A stretch of 49,601 bases of DNA from Eubacterium sp. (GTDB taxonomy: Bacteria; Bacillota; Clostridia; Lachnospirales; Lachnospiraceae), in NCBI GenBank assembly GCA_017938215.1, contig JAGBBZ010000011.1:1-49601 (forward strand). The letters run 5' to 3'. A program made the position numbers and the translations under genes. Position 1 is the first letter of the stretch, and each line of letters opens with the position of its first letter. Shown here piece after piece: positions 25,101 through 32,565 of this stretch. Below the pieces are notes generated by a model. The model saw only the letters and a program-made list of their open reading frames with translations. It did no database searches and was not told the origin of the DNA.

Positions 25101-26099
25101 ACAACGGTTACTGCTGATCAGAGTTCTTACAAGGTTGGCGATCAGTGGATCATCGGTACAAGAGTTGTAGGTGCAACAGGATACAACGTAGATATCCTCA
25201 ATATCTCTAACATCAAGATTGATATGAAATCATCCACAGATGATGAGAAATTGCAGGTAGACCTTGAGAATAAAGAAAATGGTGTATGTACGGTTTACAA
25301 TGAAACAATCGGACAGTCCCAGACAACTGCGAAGTTGGCAGGTTTGATCGATGAGAATCAGAAATGCGTAATCACTGTTGAGGAAACGGACAACGACGAA
25401 CGTGTTGTAAGAGATTATGTTTCCGTAGGTGAGGGTGCATTTAACGTAGGTGCAGACTTGATCGTTCCAATTCTTTGGAATGTCAAAGGTGAGAAGATGA
25501 CTCTTCTTAACTTCACAGAGAAATATGATGTTGCAAATGCATTGGATCCAATCGTTTATGTATCTGTAAAAGATGACTTTGCAAACCCTGTAGTGAACAA
25601 GGAAGTAACATACAAGGTAACGGATGCAAGTGGTAATGTAGTAGATGAAGCTACGACACAGACAAATGCAAATGGTTACATTGCAATTCAGATCTCTGCT
25701 CCAAGTGAGGCAACAACATATACAGTGTCTGCAAACATTGCAAGCAGCAGTAAAATTGAAACAACAAAAGTGAACTTCACAGACAATCAGAGCCCATACA
25801 ATGTGACTTCTGAGACTCCGGATGAAGATAATAGCACAATTACACTTATGTTCAGTACAGAGCTTAACGCAACGCTCGTAGAAGCTCATCCAGAGTTCTT
25901 CGAAGTAAGAGATGAGGCTGGTAATAAGGTAGACATCGCAACGGTTGACGTAGATTCCGCAAATGCGAAGAAACTTGTTATTACAACAAAACAGGCAATC
26001 ACATCTCAGGCTACTGTAACAGTTAAGAATCAGCATACATATGATGACGGAACAACGGTATATCATGTAGATGCAAATGGTACACTTTTTACCAACTAA
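22179..26099 (+). CDS. Major surface-layer-type protein with Big_2 domains (1,306 aa)
   Basis: A signal peptide (MSKHSRMLKKILAFGLTFAM..., cut near DASAA, about residue 35) is followed by a very Lys-rich beta region (about 37-145). An Ala/Gln/Thr linker and two Big_2 Ig-like domains follow (about 160-243 and 243-324; typical LTWASSDKSVAVVDANGNV and VTWTSSDAAIARVENGRV cores). A long acidic body of unrecognised beta structure runs to about 1200, and an Ig-like domain ends the protein (SPYNVTSETPDEDNSTIT...). There are no SLH, CWB2 or LPXTG anchors. A consensus promoter, a 5' hairpin, an AAGGAGG site 7 bases from the ATG and a strong terminator all point to very high expression. I infer a surface-layer or major wall protein; the basic N-terminal part could hold it to anionic wall polymers. 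Confidence 0.78.
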   Translation: MSKHSRMLKKILAFGLTFAMVASAASMAPSTDASAAKKVVKSLKVSKANVTLTAGQKTKIKATVKGTANKKVKVTLTKANKKVISKVKVGKPNKKGVSQITFTAKALTKEAKTTVKVTTAGKNKKNKKITKKVTVVVKPATAENTENAQTSAQPGNQTSVAVTAVQLTAASTSIQVGASTKVTAAFAPTGATSTLTWASSDKSVAVVDANGNVVGMKAGTAQITATAANGVVGKITITVNSVAVTGVALDNTDINLTVGGTTVLNETVSPSNATDRRVTWTSSDAAIARVENGRVTAIAPGNATITVETVDGGYKASAQVVVTADSTQDVDGLTASVTNSISGYENTVLVGTQAKVDIKVTKNGAPYGGDTVNVVLDPVSGYASYYELSTQDVQVREDGMATVYVRLKSEYRDGEEDDKTAVLSKDEDAAFASFNLQLTSGGANFTKTIPVSFAQIMTETLYSGSALSVENEHDPFIKSLEGTDSYDSLGYGYTKEEYKKEYVVDQQVTSDAIEDGNHEVVLDAAPLLVRSATLGAEESDHYVKDGINHTFSEYSVYVGEENACTIEEVPGGLEYATLTFDKLQLSQYTRIIVRAYYAGTNVPMPGTENGLAQKIITADTLISEESLGKTVQIRKEIFNETTAEQKEIDIKIFVESEGQVNESENIGFTLQKMEGVWSNQEVLYHDYVRLPEAVTWTFGGDNEHTGEQDLPTPESYLGRFYDANCKYTYSMPAFPDTGNAIIIERDANKEITQYYLYPTTTVDNENVLAGTDSTYIFEASKEQVKELAESAYTSTIGSDARCTIDSTKAGFVQVKATVNVFDAVKYDVHSYVQWSPIPNRELVKAKEHYALSGQTVTLTAEVYDKNGNIVSDANVDWLEQEENNMAAGTISDVTISDIETTTNTDGQAKMVLISNGVADITDISVDVGSAYDVKLFVADEEVPTNRANIHWVKPGIYYCPSVDSEVDYDTSDDETTVTADQSSYKVGDQWIIGTRVVGATGYNVDILNISNIKIDMKSSTDDEKLQVDLENKENGVCTVYNETIGQSQTTAKLAGLIDENQKCVITVEETDNDERVVRDYVSVGEGAFNVGADLIVPILWNVKGEKMTLLNFTEKYDVANALDPIVYVSVKDDFANPVVNKEVTYKVTDASGNVVDEATTQTNANGYIAIQISAPSEATTYTVSANIASSSKIETTKVNFTDNQSPYNVTSETPDEDNSTITLMFSTELNATLVEAHPEFFEVRDEAGNKVDIATVDVDSANAKKLVITTKQAITSQATVTVKNQHTYDDGTTVYHVDANGTLFTN

Positions 26100-26132
26100 T
26101 AACAGAGTGTAAAATAACATAAAAATGAAGGC

Positions 26133-26183
26133 AGGGCTGGTATCTGTTTACGAGAATGTAACGGATACCAGCCTTGTTTTTTG
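26133..26183 (+). terminator. Intrinsic terminator of the surface-layer-type gene
   Basis: GGCTGGTATC (26135-26144) pairs perfectly with GATACCAGCC (26164-26173), with a further TGTT/AACG-type inner pairing and a TTGTTTTTT run after it. Confidence 0.88.
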
Positions 26184-26193
26184 TCGAAAAAAG

Positions 26194-26202
26194 TGGTATG
26201 AT
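26194..26202 (+). promoter_or_regulatory. Extended -10 promoter candidate for the rnf operon
   Basis: TGGTATGAT is an extended -10 (TGn plus TATGAT, 5 of 6). The matching -35 position (26174-26179, TTGTTT) falls in the T-run of the preceding terminator and is weak. It lies 62 bases before the rnfC start. Confidence 0.45.
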
Positions 26203-26264
26203 AGAAATTATCAATAGCTTTGTTTTTGAAACAAAAGAAACTATATAAAAGGAGGGGGATTTGT

Positions 26265-27590
26265 TTGGGAAATTCAACCTTTAAAGGGGGAACGCATCCG
26301 TACGAAGGAAAAGAGCTTAGTATGGATTTTCCGATTCGCTCATGTATGCCAAAAGAGGAATTGGTATTTTCTATGAGTCAGCACATCGGAGCCCCTGCAA
26401 CACCGATTGTATCTGTGGGAGATACAGTAAAGATGGGCCAGATGATCGGAGAGGCGAGTGGTTTTATCTCTGCCAATATCATTAGTTCAGTGTCTGGTAC
26501 TGTGAAAAAAATTGAACCAAGATTGACACCGCTTGGTTCCAAAGCGACATGTATTGTCATTGAAAACGACGGTGAATACACACCGATTGAGGGGTTGGGA
26601 CAGGAGCGAGATTACACGACTCTTACCAAAGATGAAATCCGTCAGATTATCAAAGACGCAGGGATTGTCGGCATGGGAGGAGCGGGATTCCCGACCCATG
26701 TAAAAGTGACACCGAAAAATGAAGAAGAGATTGATTATGTGATCATCAATGGTGCAGAGTGTGAACCATACATTACATCGGATTATCGTTTGATGTTGGA
26801 GAGACCAGAAGAACTCATCACTGGTTTGAAAGTACTTCTTCGTTTGTTTGACAATGCACAAGGTGTGATTGCCATTGAGGACAATAAACCGGAGGCCATT
26901 GCGAAGCTTACGTATTTGACTCAGGATGATCCGCGACTTTCCGTGAAAGTTCTGAAGACGAAGTATCCACAAGGTGCAGAGCGTCAAGTGATTTATGTGA
27001 CGACAGGACGGAAGATTTATTCGAAAAAACTTCCGGCGGATGCGGGTTGCGTAGTAAATAATGTTCAGACGGTGCTTGCTGTTTACAATGCCGTTTGCAA
27101 GTCGACGCCATCCATGAGTTGTGTGATGACGTTGTCTGGTGATGCCATGGCGGAGCCTTGTAATTATGAAGTGAAGTTTGGTATGAGTCATGCGGAACTT
27201 TTGGAAGAGGCAGGCGGTCTTGTAGAAGGTGGTGCCGAGAAGATAATTTCCGGTGGACCGATGATGGGTTTTGCGATGTATGATATGAATGTGCCGATTA
27301 TGAAGACCAGTTCTTCGATTCTTGCCATGTCCAAGGATGAAGTGGCAGCATGTGAACCGACGAACTGTATTCGTTGCGGACGATGTGCCACGGTGTGTCC
27401 AAGCCATCTTGTGCCACAGAAAATGGCAGAGGCGGCAGAGCGCTCCGATCTTGCACTCTTTGAAAAGTTGAATGGTATGGAGTGCTATGAGTGCGGAAGT
27501 TGTACGTATGTCTGCCCAGCGAAGAGACGACTGACACAGGCATTTAAGCAGGCGAGACGGGCTGTTATGGACAATGCCCGTAAGAAATAA
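26265..27590 (+). CDS. rnfC: Rnf complex subunit RnfC (NADH-binding, FMN and Fe-S)
   Basis: A 441-residue peripheral subunit through which the Rnf complex exchanges electrons with NAD+/NADH on the cytoplasmic face. The N-terminal TFKGGTHPYEGKELS is the standard RnfC opening. GMGGAGFPTHVK marks the nucleotide/FMN-binding region, and two [4Fe-4S] motifs, CIRCGRCATVCP (near 367) and CYECGSCTYVCP (near 407), complete the electron path. The start is TTG 26265, set by GGAGGGGG 6 bases upstream and by homology; the open frame to the left has no ribosome site. First gene of rnfCDGEAB, the order usual in Clostridia. It is followed by an unusual 142-base gap of hairpins before rnfD. Confidence 0.95.
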   Translation: MGNSTFKGGTHPYEGKELSMDFPIRSCMPKEELVFSMSQHIGAPATPIVSVGDTVKMGQMIGEASGFISANIISSVSGTVKKIEPRLTPLGSKATCIVIENDGEYTPIEGLGQERDYTTLTKDEIRQIIKDAGIVGMGGAGFPTHVKVTPKNEEEIDYVIINGAECEPYITSDYRLMLERPEELITGLKVLLRLFDNAQGVIAIEDNKPEAIAKLTYLTQDDPRLSVKVLKTKYPQGAERQVIYVTTGRKIYSKKLPADAGCVVNNVQTVLAVYNAVCKSTPSMSCVMTLSGDAMAEPCNYEVKFGMSHAELLEEAGGLVEGGAEKIISGGPMMGFAMYDMNVPIMKTSSSILAMSKDEVAACEPTNCIRCGRCATVCPSHLVPQKMAEAAERSDLALFEKLNGMECYECGSCTYVCPAKRRLTQAFKQARRAVMDNARKK

Positions 27591-27638
27591 AGGTGAATTT
27601 TCAATTCACCTAACAAGTTTGCTATCGCAAACTTAAAG
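27588..27638 (+). repeat. 51-bp direct repeat, copy 1
   Basis: This 51-base sequence starts at the rnfC stop codon and is repeated without a mismatch at 27665-27715. It contains two hairpins: AGGTGAATT/AATTCACCT and AAGTTTGC/GCAAACTT. Confidence 0.95.
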
Positions 27639-27658
27639 ATGCACAGAAAACGTGTGCA
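27591..27658 (+). ncRNA. Three-hairpin cassette between rnfC and rnfD
   Basis: Three stems follow in fixed order: A, AGGTGAATT/AATTCACCT with a 3-base loop (27591-27611); B, AAGTTTGC/GCAAACTT with loop TATC (27615-27634); and C, TGCACA/TGTGCA with a 7-base loop (27640-27658). Gaps are 3 and 5 bases, the latter purine-only. The same order, stem sizes and gaps occur before atpD (48341-48408) with other bases that still pair, which points to selection on RNA structure. Whether it is a stabiliser, a processing site, an attenuator or a mobile repeat is unknown. Confidence 0.55.
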
Positions 27659-27664
27659 GTTAGA

Positions 27665-27715
27665 TAAAGGTGAATTTTCAATTCACCTAACAAGTTTGCT
27701 ATCGCAAACTTAAAG
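27665..27715 (+). repeat. 51-bp direct repeat, copy 2
   Basis: A perfect second copy of 27588-27638, offset by 77 bases. It brings hairpins A and B again, ending 17 bases before the rnfD start. GGAGG at 27722-27726 serves rnfD. Confidence 0.95.
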
Positions 27716-27732
27716 CAGTTAGGAGGAAAAAC

Positions 27733-28740
27733 ATGGATAAATTATTAAATGTATCTTCATCTCCTCATGTCCGTGATAAGTCTTCGACAAAATCCATCAT
27801 GAGAGATGTGGTGATTGCACTGCTTCCCACAACCTTAGTTGGTATCGGGAATTTTGGTGTTCGAGCATTGCTTGTAATATTGACGACATGCGTGAGTGCT
27901 GTTTTGGCTGAGTATGTATGGCAGAAGTGCATGAAACAACCAATTACCACTTATGATTACAGTGCCCTTTTGACAGGACTCTTGCTGGCACTGAATCTTC
28001 CGGCGACACTTCCACTTTGGATGTGTGTCATCGGTGGAGTATTTGCCATTATTATTGTGAAACAGCTGTTTGGTGGCTTGGGACAAAACTTTATGAACCC
28101 AGCTTTGGCAGCTCGATGCTTTTTGATGCTTTCTTTTAGTAGTGCTATGACAAATAACTTTGTTATTCCAAAGGGAAGCGCTTGGTGGGGTGGCTACCAG
28201 GCGACATTGGATGCGGTATCTACAGCAACACCATTGATGCAGGTAAAAGAGGCAACTTGTATGAATGATCTGGTACAAGGTGGTGTGAGTTTGAAGGACA
28301 TGTTCCTTGGAACCACATGGGGAACCATCGGTGAGACATCCGCTCTTGCGATTTTGATCGGTGGTATTTACTTGATTGCTAAGAAGATTATTGACTGGAA
28401 GATTCCGGTAATCTATATTTTGACTTTTGTTGTGTTTAACTTTATTTATGTTTGTGCAGTGGATGGCGCATATATGCCGATTTTCTATGAAGTATGTGGT
28501 GGTGGTTTGTTGCTTGGAGCATTCTTCATGGCAACGGATTATGTAACAAGCCCGATTACGAGCAAAGGAAAAATAATCTATGCGATTTTGATTGGTCTTC
28601 TGACTGGATTGTTCCGTTTCTTCGGAGAGTCTGCGGAGGGTGTATCCTTTGCCATTATCATTGGTAACATTTGTGTGCCATTGATTGAGCAGTATACCAT
28701 TCCAAAAGCTTTTGGAAAGGAGGGCAAGGCCGATGAATAA
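27733..28740 (+). CDS. rnfD: Rnf complex membrane subunit RnfD (covalent FMN)
   Basis: A 335-residue integral membrane protein with about nine or ten hydrophobic segments. It opens with LLNVSSSPHVRDKSSTKSIM, typical for RnfD, and carries the flavinylation motif STATPL with Thr166 as the likely FMN-bearing residue, plus the conserved GGLGQNFMNPALAARCF segment. It passes electrons across the membrane and belongs to the ion-translocating core. The ATG is served by AGGAGG a few bases upstream. The rnfG start overlaps its last codons by 8 bases, so the two are translationally coupled. Confidence 0.95.
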   Translation: MDKLLNVSSSPHVRDKSSTKSIMRDVVIALLPTTLVGIGNFGVRALLVILTTCVSAVLAEYVWQKCMKQPITTYDYSALLTGLLLALNLPATLPLWMCVIGGVFAIIIVKQLFGGLGQNFMNPALAARCFLMLSFSSAMTNNFVIPKGSAWWGGYQATLDAVSTATPLMQVKEATCMNDLVQGGVSLKDMFLGTTWGTIGETSALAILIGGIYLIAKKIIDWKIPVIYILTFVVFNFIYVCAVDGAYMPIFYEVCGGGLLLGAFFMATDYVTSPITSKGKIIYAILIGLLTGLFRFFGESAEGVSFAIIIGNICVPLIEQYTIPKAFGKEGKADE

Positions 28741-29464
28741 TGAAAAGAAAGAGCGCTCCTTTGTGGTGGATGCCATTATTCTCTGCGTGATCACGGTGAT
28801 TCTCGGTGCGATTTTGGCTGGTGTTTATACCATTACCAAGGAACCGATTGCAAAGACGCAGGCAGACATCGATAATGCGGCATGCGATACGGTGCTTGCT
28901 TCTGTGAAAGAGGCGGCAAAAGAAGTGGGCTTTGAAGTGACGTTGGCGGAAGCGGAGTCTGGGACTGTAGAGCAGGCCAATGAATTCCTTCAGAAACATG
29001 TACTGGATAAGTCTGTGAAAGAAGGCGAAGTGGCAGAAGAAACTGCGGAGTCTTATTCGAAGTACGTAGAGATAACAACCGTGAAAAAGATTCAGCTTAG
29101 TGGTGCTGATGCAGGTTATGTATTCATCGCAGATGCGAAAAAAGGATATGCGGGAAGTATCTCCTTTGTAATGGGTGTGTGTAGCGGTGTAGTAACCGGT
29201 ATCGAAATTACCAATCAGTCCGAGACGGCAGGACTTGGTGCTAACTGCGAGAATGAAGAGTTTAAGTCCAAGTTTGACTTTGACAATGGTCTCCAGTATC
29301 CGTCGGATGACAGCTACGCAATGTATTATAAAGCAGGTACCTCACCGAAGGATTCTAGGGGACAGATCGAAGCAATGTCTGGTGCGACCGTTACCACACG
29401 CGCTATCACCAATGCGGTAAAAGGACTTTTGTTATATGACAAATCGTTAAGGGGGGCTGAATGA
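28733..29464 (+). CDS. rnfG: Rnf complex subunit RnfG (covalent FMN)
   Basis: A 243-residue subunit with one N-terminal membrane anchor (about 13-33) and an extracytoplasmic FMN domain. The flavinylation motif SGATVTT lies at 216-222 with Thr219 the likely attachment site, and the ETAGLGANCE loop is typical of RnfG/NqrC. ATG 28733 is used rather than the upstream in-frame ATG because AAGGAGGG inside the end of rnfD lies just before it and homology begins there. It overlaps rnfD by 8 bases and rnfE by 4 (ATGA). Confidence 0.94.
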   Translation: MNNEKKERSFVVDAIILCVITVILGAILAGVYTITKEPIAKTQADIDNAACDTVLASVKEAAKEVGFEVTLAEAESGTVEQANEFLQKHVLDKSVKEGEVAEETAESYSKYVEITTVKKIQLSGADAGYVFIADAKKGYAGSISFVMGVCSGVVTGIEITNQSETAGLGANCENEEFKSKFDFDNGLQYPSDDSYAMYYKAGTSPKDSRGQIEAMSGATVTTRAITNAVKGLLLYDKSLRGAE

Positions 29465-30228
29465 TGAATAAATATGTAGAGCGACTTCATAATGGTATTA
29501 TCAAAGAGAACCCTACCTTTGTCATGATGCTTGGTATGTGTCCGACCCTTGCGGTTACATCTAGTGCCATCAATGCGATTGGTATGGGATTGTCCACAAC
29601 GGCGGTGTTGATCTTATCCAATATGTTGATTTCAGCACTCCGAAAAGTGATTCCGGATCGAGTTCGTATTCCGGCGTTTATTGTGGTGGTTGCATCCTTC
29701 GTAACCATTGTAGAACTTTTGTTGAAAGCGTATTTGCCAGCGTTGAATAACTCTCTTGGAGTATATATTCCGCTGATTGTAGTAAACTGTATCATCCTTG
29801 GCCGTGCCGAGGCATATGCCTCTCAGAATCCTGTGATTCTGTCGGCGCTTGACGGTGTGGGTATGGGACTTGGATTTACCGTCGGCCTTACGTTGATTGG
29901 TATTTTCCGCGAGATTTTGGGAAGTGGTTCCGTCTTCGGATTCCAGTTTATCCCGGATTCTTTCCACATTGCTATGTTCGTTATGGCACCGGGTGCGTTT
30001 TTCGTACTTGCAGGTTTGACTGCGATTCAGAACAAATTGAAAATGCCTTGTGCTACCAATACGCCGGAGGCAGAGGAAGCAGCTTGTACAGGAAATTGTG
30101 CAGCGTGTGCGTCCTCGACAGGTGTGTGTAGTGGCACACCGGCAGAAGAGAAGGTAGAGGAAACGGTTGAAACTGTAGCAGAAGCTGAGGAAGAGGCAGA
30201 TGTTGCAGCAGGAAAGGAGGAAGAATAA
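29461..30228 (+). CDS. rnfE: Rnf complex membrane subunit RnfE with a Cys-rich acidic C-terminal tail
   Basis: The first 195 residues or so are a normal six-helix RnfE with Cys27 (MLGMCPTLA) and Cys110 (VVNCIILGRAE), the positions that in Rnf structures help hold the intramembrane [2Fe-2S] cluster shared with RnfA. The protein continues for about 60 residues beyond the usual end: a stretch with Cys197, 209, 213, 216 and 223 (ACTGNCAACASSTGVC), then a Glu/Ala/Val run ending GKEEE. The tail might bind a metal or a redox partner; this is inference. It starts at ATGA overlapping the rnfG stop (ATG 29464 is an alternative), and rnfA begins right after its stop. Confidence 0.94.
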   Translation: MMNKYVERLHNGIIKENPTFVMMLGMCPTLAVTSSAINAIGMGLSTTAVLILSNMLISALRKVIPDRVRIPAFIVVVASFVTIVELLLKAYLPALNNSLGVYIPLIVVNCIILGRAEAYASQNPVILSALDGVGMGLGFTVGLTLIGIFREILGSGSVFGFQFIPDSFHIAMFVMAPGAFFVLAGLTAIQNKLKMPCATNTPEAEEAACTGNCAACASSTGVCSGTPAEEKVEETVETVAEAEEEADVAAGKEEE

Positions 30229-30804
30229 ATGAGTATTTTTACAATCCTTTTTACAGCTGCTTTGGTAAATAACTTCGTACTGAGCCAGTTTATGGGTATT
30301 TGTCCATTCCTCGGGGTAAGTAAGAAGGTGGAGACAGCTGCGGGTATGGGAGGTGCCGTTCTTTTCGTAATTACCATTGCATCTCTTTGTACCAGTGTAT
30401 TATACAATTATCTGTTGGTACCATTTGAATTGGAATACTTGAATACCATCGTGTTTATCCTTGTGATTGCTGCGCTTGTGCAGTTCGTAGAGATGGTATT
30501 GAAGAAAATGATGCCGGCACTTTACAAGTCGTTGGGTGTATACCTTCCATTGATCACCACCAACTGCGCGGTTCTCGGTGTGGCACTTCTGAGTGTACAG
30601 AACGAGTACAATGTGTTGGAAAGTGTAGTGAACGGAGTTGGTGCATCCCTTGGATTCTTCATCGCAATCGTGTTGATGGCAGGTATCCGTGAGAAACTTG
30701 AAAACAGTAATATTCCAGAGGCTTTCAAAGGCACGCCGATTGTACTTATCACAGCAGGTTTGATGGCAATTGCGTTCTGTGGCTTTGGTGGCGTTAGTTT
30801 TTAA
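30229..30804 (+). CDS. rnfA: Rnf complex membrane subunit RnfA
   Basis: A 191-residue six-helix membrane protein, inverted relative to RnfE in the membrane, forming the core of the ion-pumping module. Cys25 (FMGICPFLG) and Cys113 (ITTNCAVLG) are the conserved ligands of the intramembrane [2Fe-2S] cluster. Its length is typical. The ATG follows the rnfE stop directly, with the ribosome site (GGAGGAAG) inside the end of rnfE. RnfB follows after 18 bases. Confidence 0.95.
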   Translation: MSIFTILFTAALVNNFVLSQFMGICPFLGVSKKVETAAGMGGAVLFVITIASLCTSVLYNYLLVPFELEYLNTIVFILVIAALVQFVEMVLKKMMPALYKSLGVYLPLITTNCAVLGVALLSVQNEYNVLESVVNGVGASLGFFIAIVLMAGIREKLENSNIPEAFKGTPIVLITAGLMAIAFCGFGGVSF

Positions 30805-30822
30805 AAGAAGGAGGGTGTAGAT

Positions 30823-31614
30823 ATGAATACAATTATTGTATCCGTAATCGTTCTTGGTGTACTTGGCATCGCCATCGGCCTTCTTCTTGGTGTGGCAGGT
30901 AAATTCTTCTCCGTAGAAACGGATGAACGTGTGGAGCGGGTTCGTGAGTGTCTTCCCGGGAACAACTGTGGTGGCTGTGGATTTCCCGGCTGTGATGGTT
31001 TGGCTGAGGCAATCGTAGCAGGAGATGCTGAGGTGAATGGCTGTCCTGTTGGAGGTGCTCCAGTGGCAGAGAAAATCGGTGCCGTCCTCGGTGTGGAGGC
31101 TGGTGCTGGTGTGAAGATGGTGGCTCGTGTCCGCTGTGCAGGAACATGTGAGCAGGCATCCGTTAAGTATAATTATAACGGCGCACAGGATTGCCGTCAG
31201 GCGGTAATGGTTCCCGGACGAGGCGACAAGGCATGTGAGTATGGTTGTTTGGGACTTGGTTCTTGCGTGGCAGCTTGTCAGTTTGGTGCCCTTTCGATCA
31301 AGGACGGGATTGCTTTTGTGGATAAAGAAAAATGTGTTGCTTGTGGCAAATGTGTAGACACTTGTCCGAACAACGTGATTTCTTTGGAACCATATGAGAC
31401 ACCATATCAGGTGCAGTGTAATTCCAAGGACAAAGGGAAGGACGTTATGAGCGTATGTAAAGCTGGATGTATCGGCTGTGGTCTTTGTGTGAAGCAGTGC
31501 GAGTTCGGAGCGATTACGCTTGAGAATAATTTGGCAACTATCGACCCAGAGAAATGCCAGGGCTGTGGCAAATGTGCGGAGAAGTGTCCGAAGAAGATTA
31601 TTTTGAGTGTTTAA
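30823..31614 (+). CDS. rnfB: Rnf complex ferredoxin-facing subunit RnfB
   Basis: A 263-residue Fe-S protein with an N-terminal membrane anchor (about 3-25). It accepts electrons from reduced ferredoxin and passes them to the membrane subunits. Cluster motifs in order: CLPGNNCGGCGFPGC (43-57), a Cys-rich middle part (CEYGCLGLGSC), CVACGKCVDTCP, CIGCGLCVKQCE and CQGCGKCAEKCP. The Cys-rich middle and multiple ferredoxin-like repeats are typical of clostridial RnfB. GGAGGG precedes the ATG. It is the last gene of the operon and is followed by a long hairpin. Confidence 0.95.
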   Translation: MNTIIVSVIVLGVLGIAIGLLLGVAGKFFSVETDERVERVRECLPGNNCGGCGFPGCDGLAEAIVAGDAEVNGCPVGGAPVAEKIGAVLGVEAGAGVKMVARVRCAGTCEQASVKYNYNGAQDCRQAVMVPGRGDKACEYGCLGLGSCVAACQFGALSIKDGIAFVDKEKCVACGKCVDTCPNNVISLEPYETPYQVQCNSKDKGKDVMSVCKAGCIGCGLCVKQCEFGAITLENNLATIDPEKCQGCGKCAEKCPKKIILSV

Positions 31615-31619
31615 TAGAC

Positions 31620-31687
31620 ATGACATGCTTCATAGTTTTCAACGAGAAACACGTTTTCACTCGATGAAATCTATGAAGCATTGTCAT
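31620..31687 (+). ncRNA. Long hairpin after rnfB
   Basis: ATGACATGCTTCATAG (31620-31635) pairs with CTATGAAGCATTGTCAT (31671-31687) with one bulge. An inner TTTCAACGAG/CTCGATGAAA pairing with one mismatch extends the stem to about 26 pairs. There is no T-run after it, so it may be a transcript-end stabiliser, a processing site or a palindromic repeat rather than a classic terminator. The next 70 bases to the channel gene hold a further small TGAAAT/ATTTCA hairpin (31694-31712) and no clear promoter. Confidence 0.6.
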
Positions 31688-31761
31688 ATTCCGATGAAAT
31701 ACTCGAAATTTCAATGCGGGGCTTCGCGCGGTGGCATGAATACGATATGAGATAAGGTGTT

Positions 31762-32487
31762 ATGATGAGAAAACGAATTTTTGAGATTATTGATATTGAG
31801 GATGAGGAGCGAAAGAAGAATTCTTATTACGATGAGTTTATGACGGTTTGTATTATTCTTAGTCTTGTTCCGCTTTGTTTTAAAGAGACGAATTTGGCAT
31901 TTGTATGGATTGAGAGGGTGACGACAGGGATATTTGTACTGGATTATATCCTGCGTTGGGGGACGGCGGATTTGAAGTTTCCAGGGAATAAGGTATGGGC
32001 GTATATAAGATATCCGTTTACCCCCTTTGCTGTTGTGGATTTGCTTTCCATCCTGCCATCTCTGAGTGTTCTGGGACCTGGATTTAAGATGTTCCGATTG
32101 TTTCGTCTTGGGAAAGCCTTTCGGGCGTTGCGCTTATTGCGATATTCAAAAAGTTTTGAGCTGATTGCGCGAGCTGTGAAGCGAGAACGAGAAGCCCTTG
32201 GTGCAGTGTGCGTGTTGGCTGGTGGCTATATATTGTTGTCAGCCTTGATTGTGTTCCAGGTGGAACCGAATAGTTTTGATTCCTTTTTTGATGCTGTTTA
32301 CTGGGCGGTGGTCACGCTGACAACAGTGGGTTATGGGGATCTTTACCCTGTCAGCGATATTGGACGAGTAGTGGGCATGATATCTTCTTTTGTGGGGATT
32401 GCAATTGTAGCGTTGCCGACTGGTATTATCACGGCAGGCTACATGCATGAATTGAGCAAAGCGAGAGTTGAAAACGAAAACGATTAA
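31762..32487 (+). CDS. Voltage-gated-type potassium channel (6 TM)
   Basis: A 241-residue membrane protein with the layout of a prokaryotic Kv channel. Four hydrophobic segments form a sensor-like part, including an S4-like helix with regularly spaced basic residues (FRLFRLGKAFRALRLLR). A pore follows with selectivity filter TTVGYGDLYP (about 187-196) and a final S6 helix (FVGIAIVALPTGIITAGYM). It probably carries K+ down its gradient and may help set membrane potential. The cytoplasmic C-tail is short and lacks an RCK domain. AAGGTG lies before ATG 31762; a second ATG follows immediately. It stands alone between the Rnf operon and the promoter of the biosynthetic cluster. Confidence 0.88.
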   Translation: MMRKRIFEIIDIEDEERKKNSYYDEFMTVCIILSLVPLCFKETNLAFVWIERVTTGIFVLDYILRWGTADLKFPGNKVWAYIRYPFTPFAVVDLLSILPSLSVLGPGFKMFRLFRLGKAFRALRLLRYSKSFELIARAVKREREALGAVCVLAGGYILLSALIVFQVEPNSFDSFFDAVYWAVVTLTTVGYGDLYPVSDIGRVVGMISSFVGIAIVALPTGIITAGYMHELSKARVENEND

Positions 32488-32489
32488 AA

Positions 32490-32518
32490 TTGAATTTGCA
32501 TTATGTTTGTGTTAAAAT
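32490..32518 (+). promoter_or_regulatory. Sigma-A promoter of the stand-alone NRPS-like cluster
   Basis: TTGAAT (32490-32495), 17 bases, TAAAAT (32513-32518) lie 47 bases before the first gene. Matches are 4 of 6 and 5 of 6. The tight spacing of all six genes downstream suggests one transcript from here. Confidence 0.6.
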
Positions 32519-32565
32519 AAAACCAGAATTGTGCATGGATTACGAAGTGGGAAAGGAAACCAATT

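Noticed and set aside
26219-26235. TTTGTTT-TTG-AAACAAA dyad before rnfC as a Rex (redox) operator
   Set aside because: It lacks the TTAA cores and the 18-base length of the Rex consensus TTGTTAA-N4-TTAACAA; AT-rich chance pairing is as likely.
27588-27715. Direct repeats as a CRISPR array
   Set aside because: Only two copies of 51 bases separated by 26 bases, each built of two hairpins, inside an operon with no cas genes nearby.
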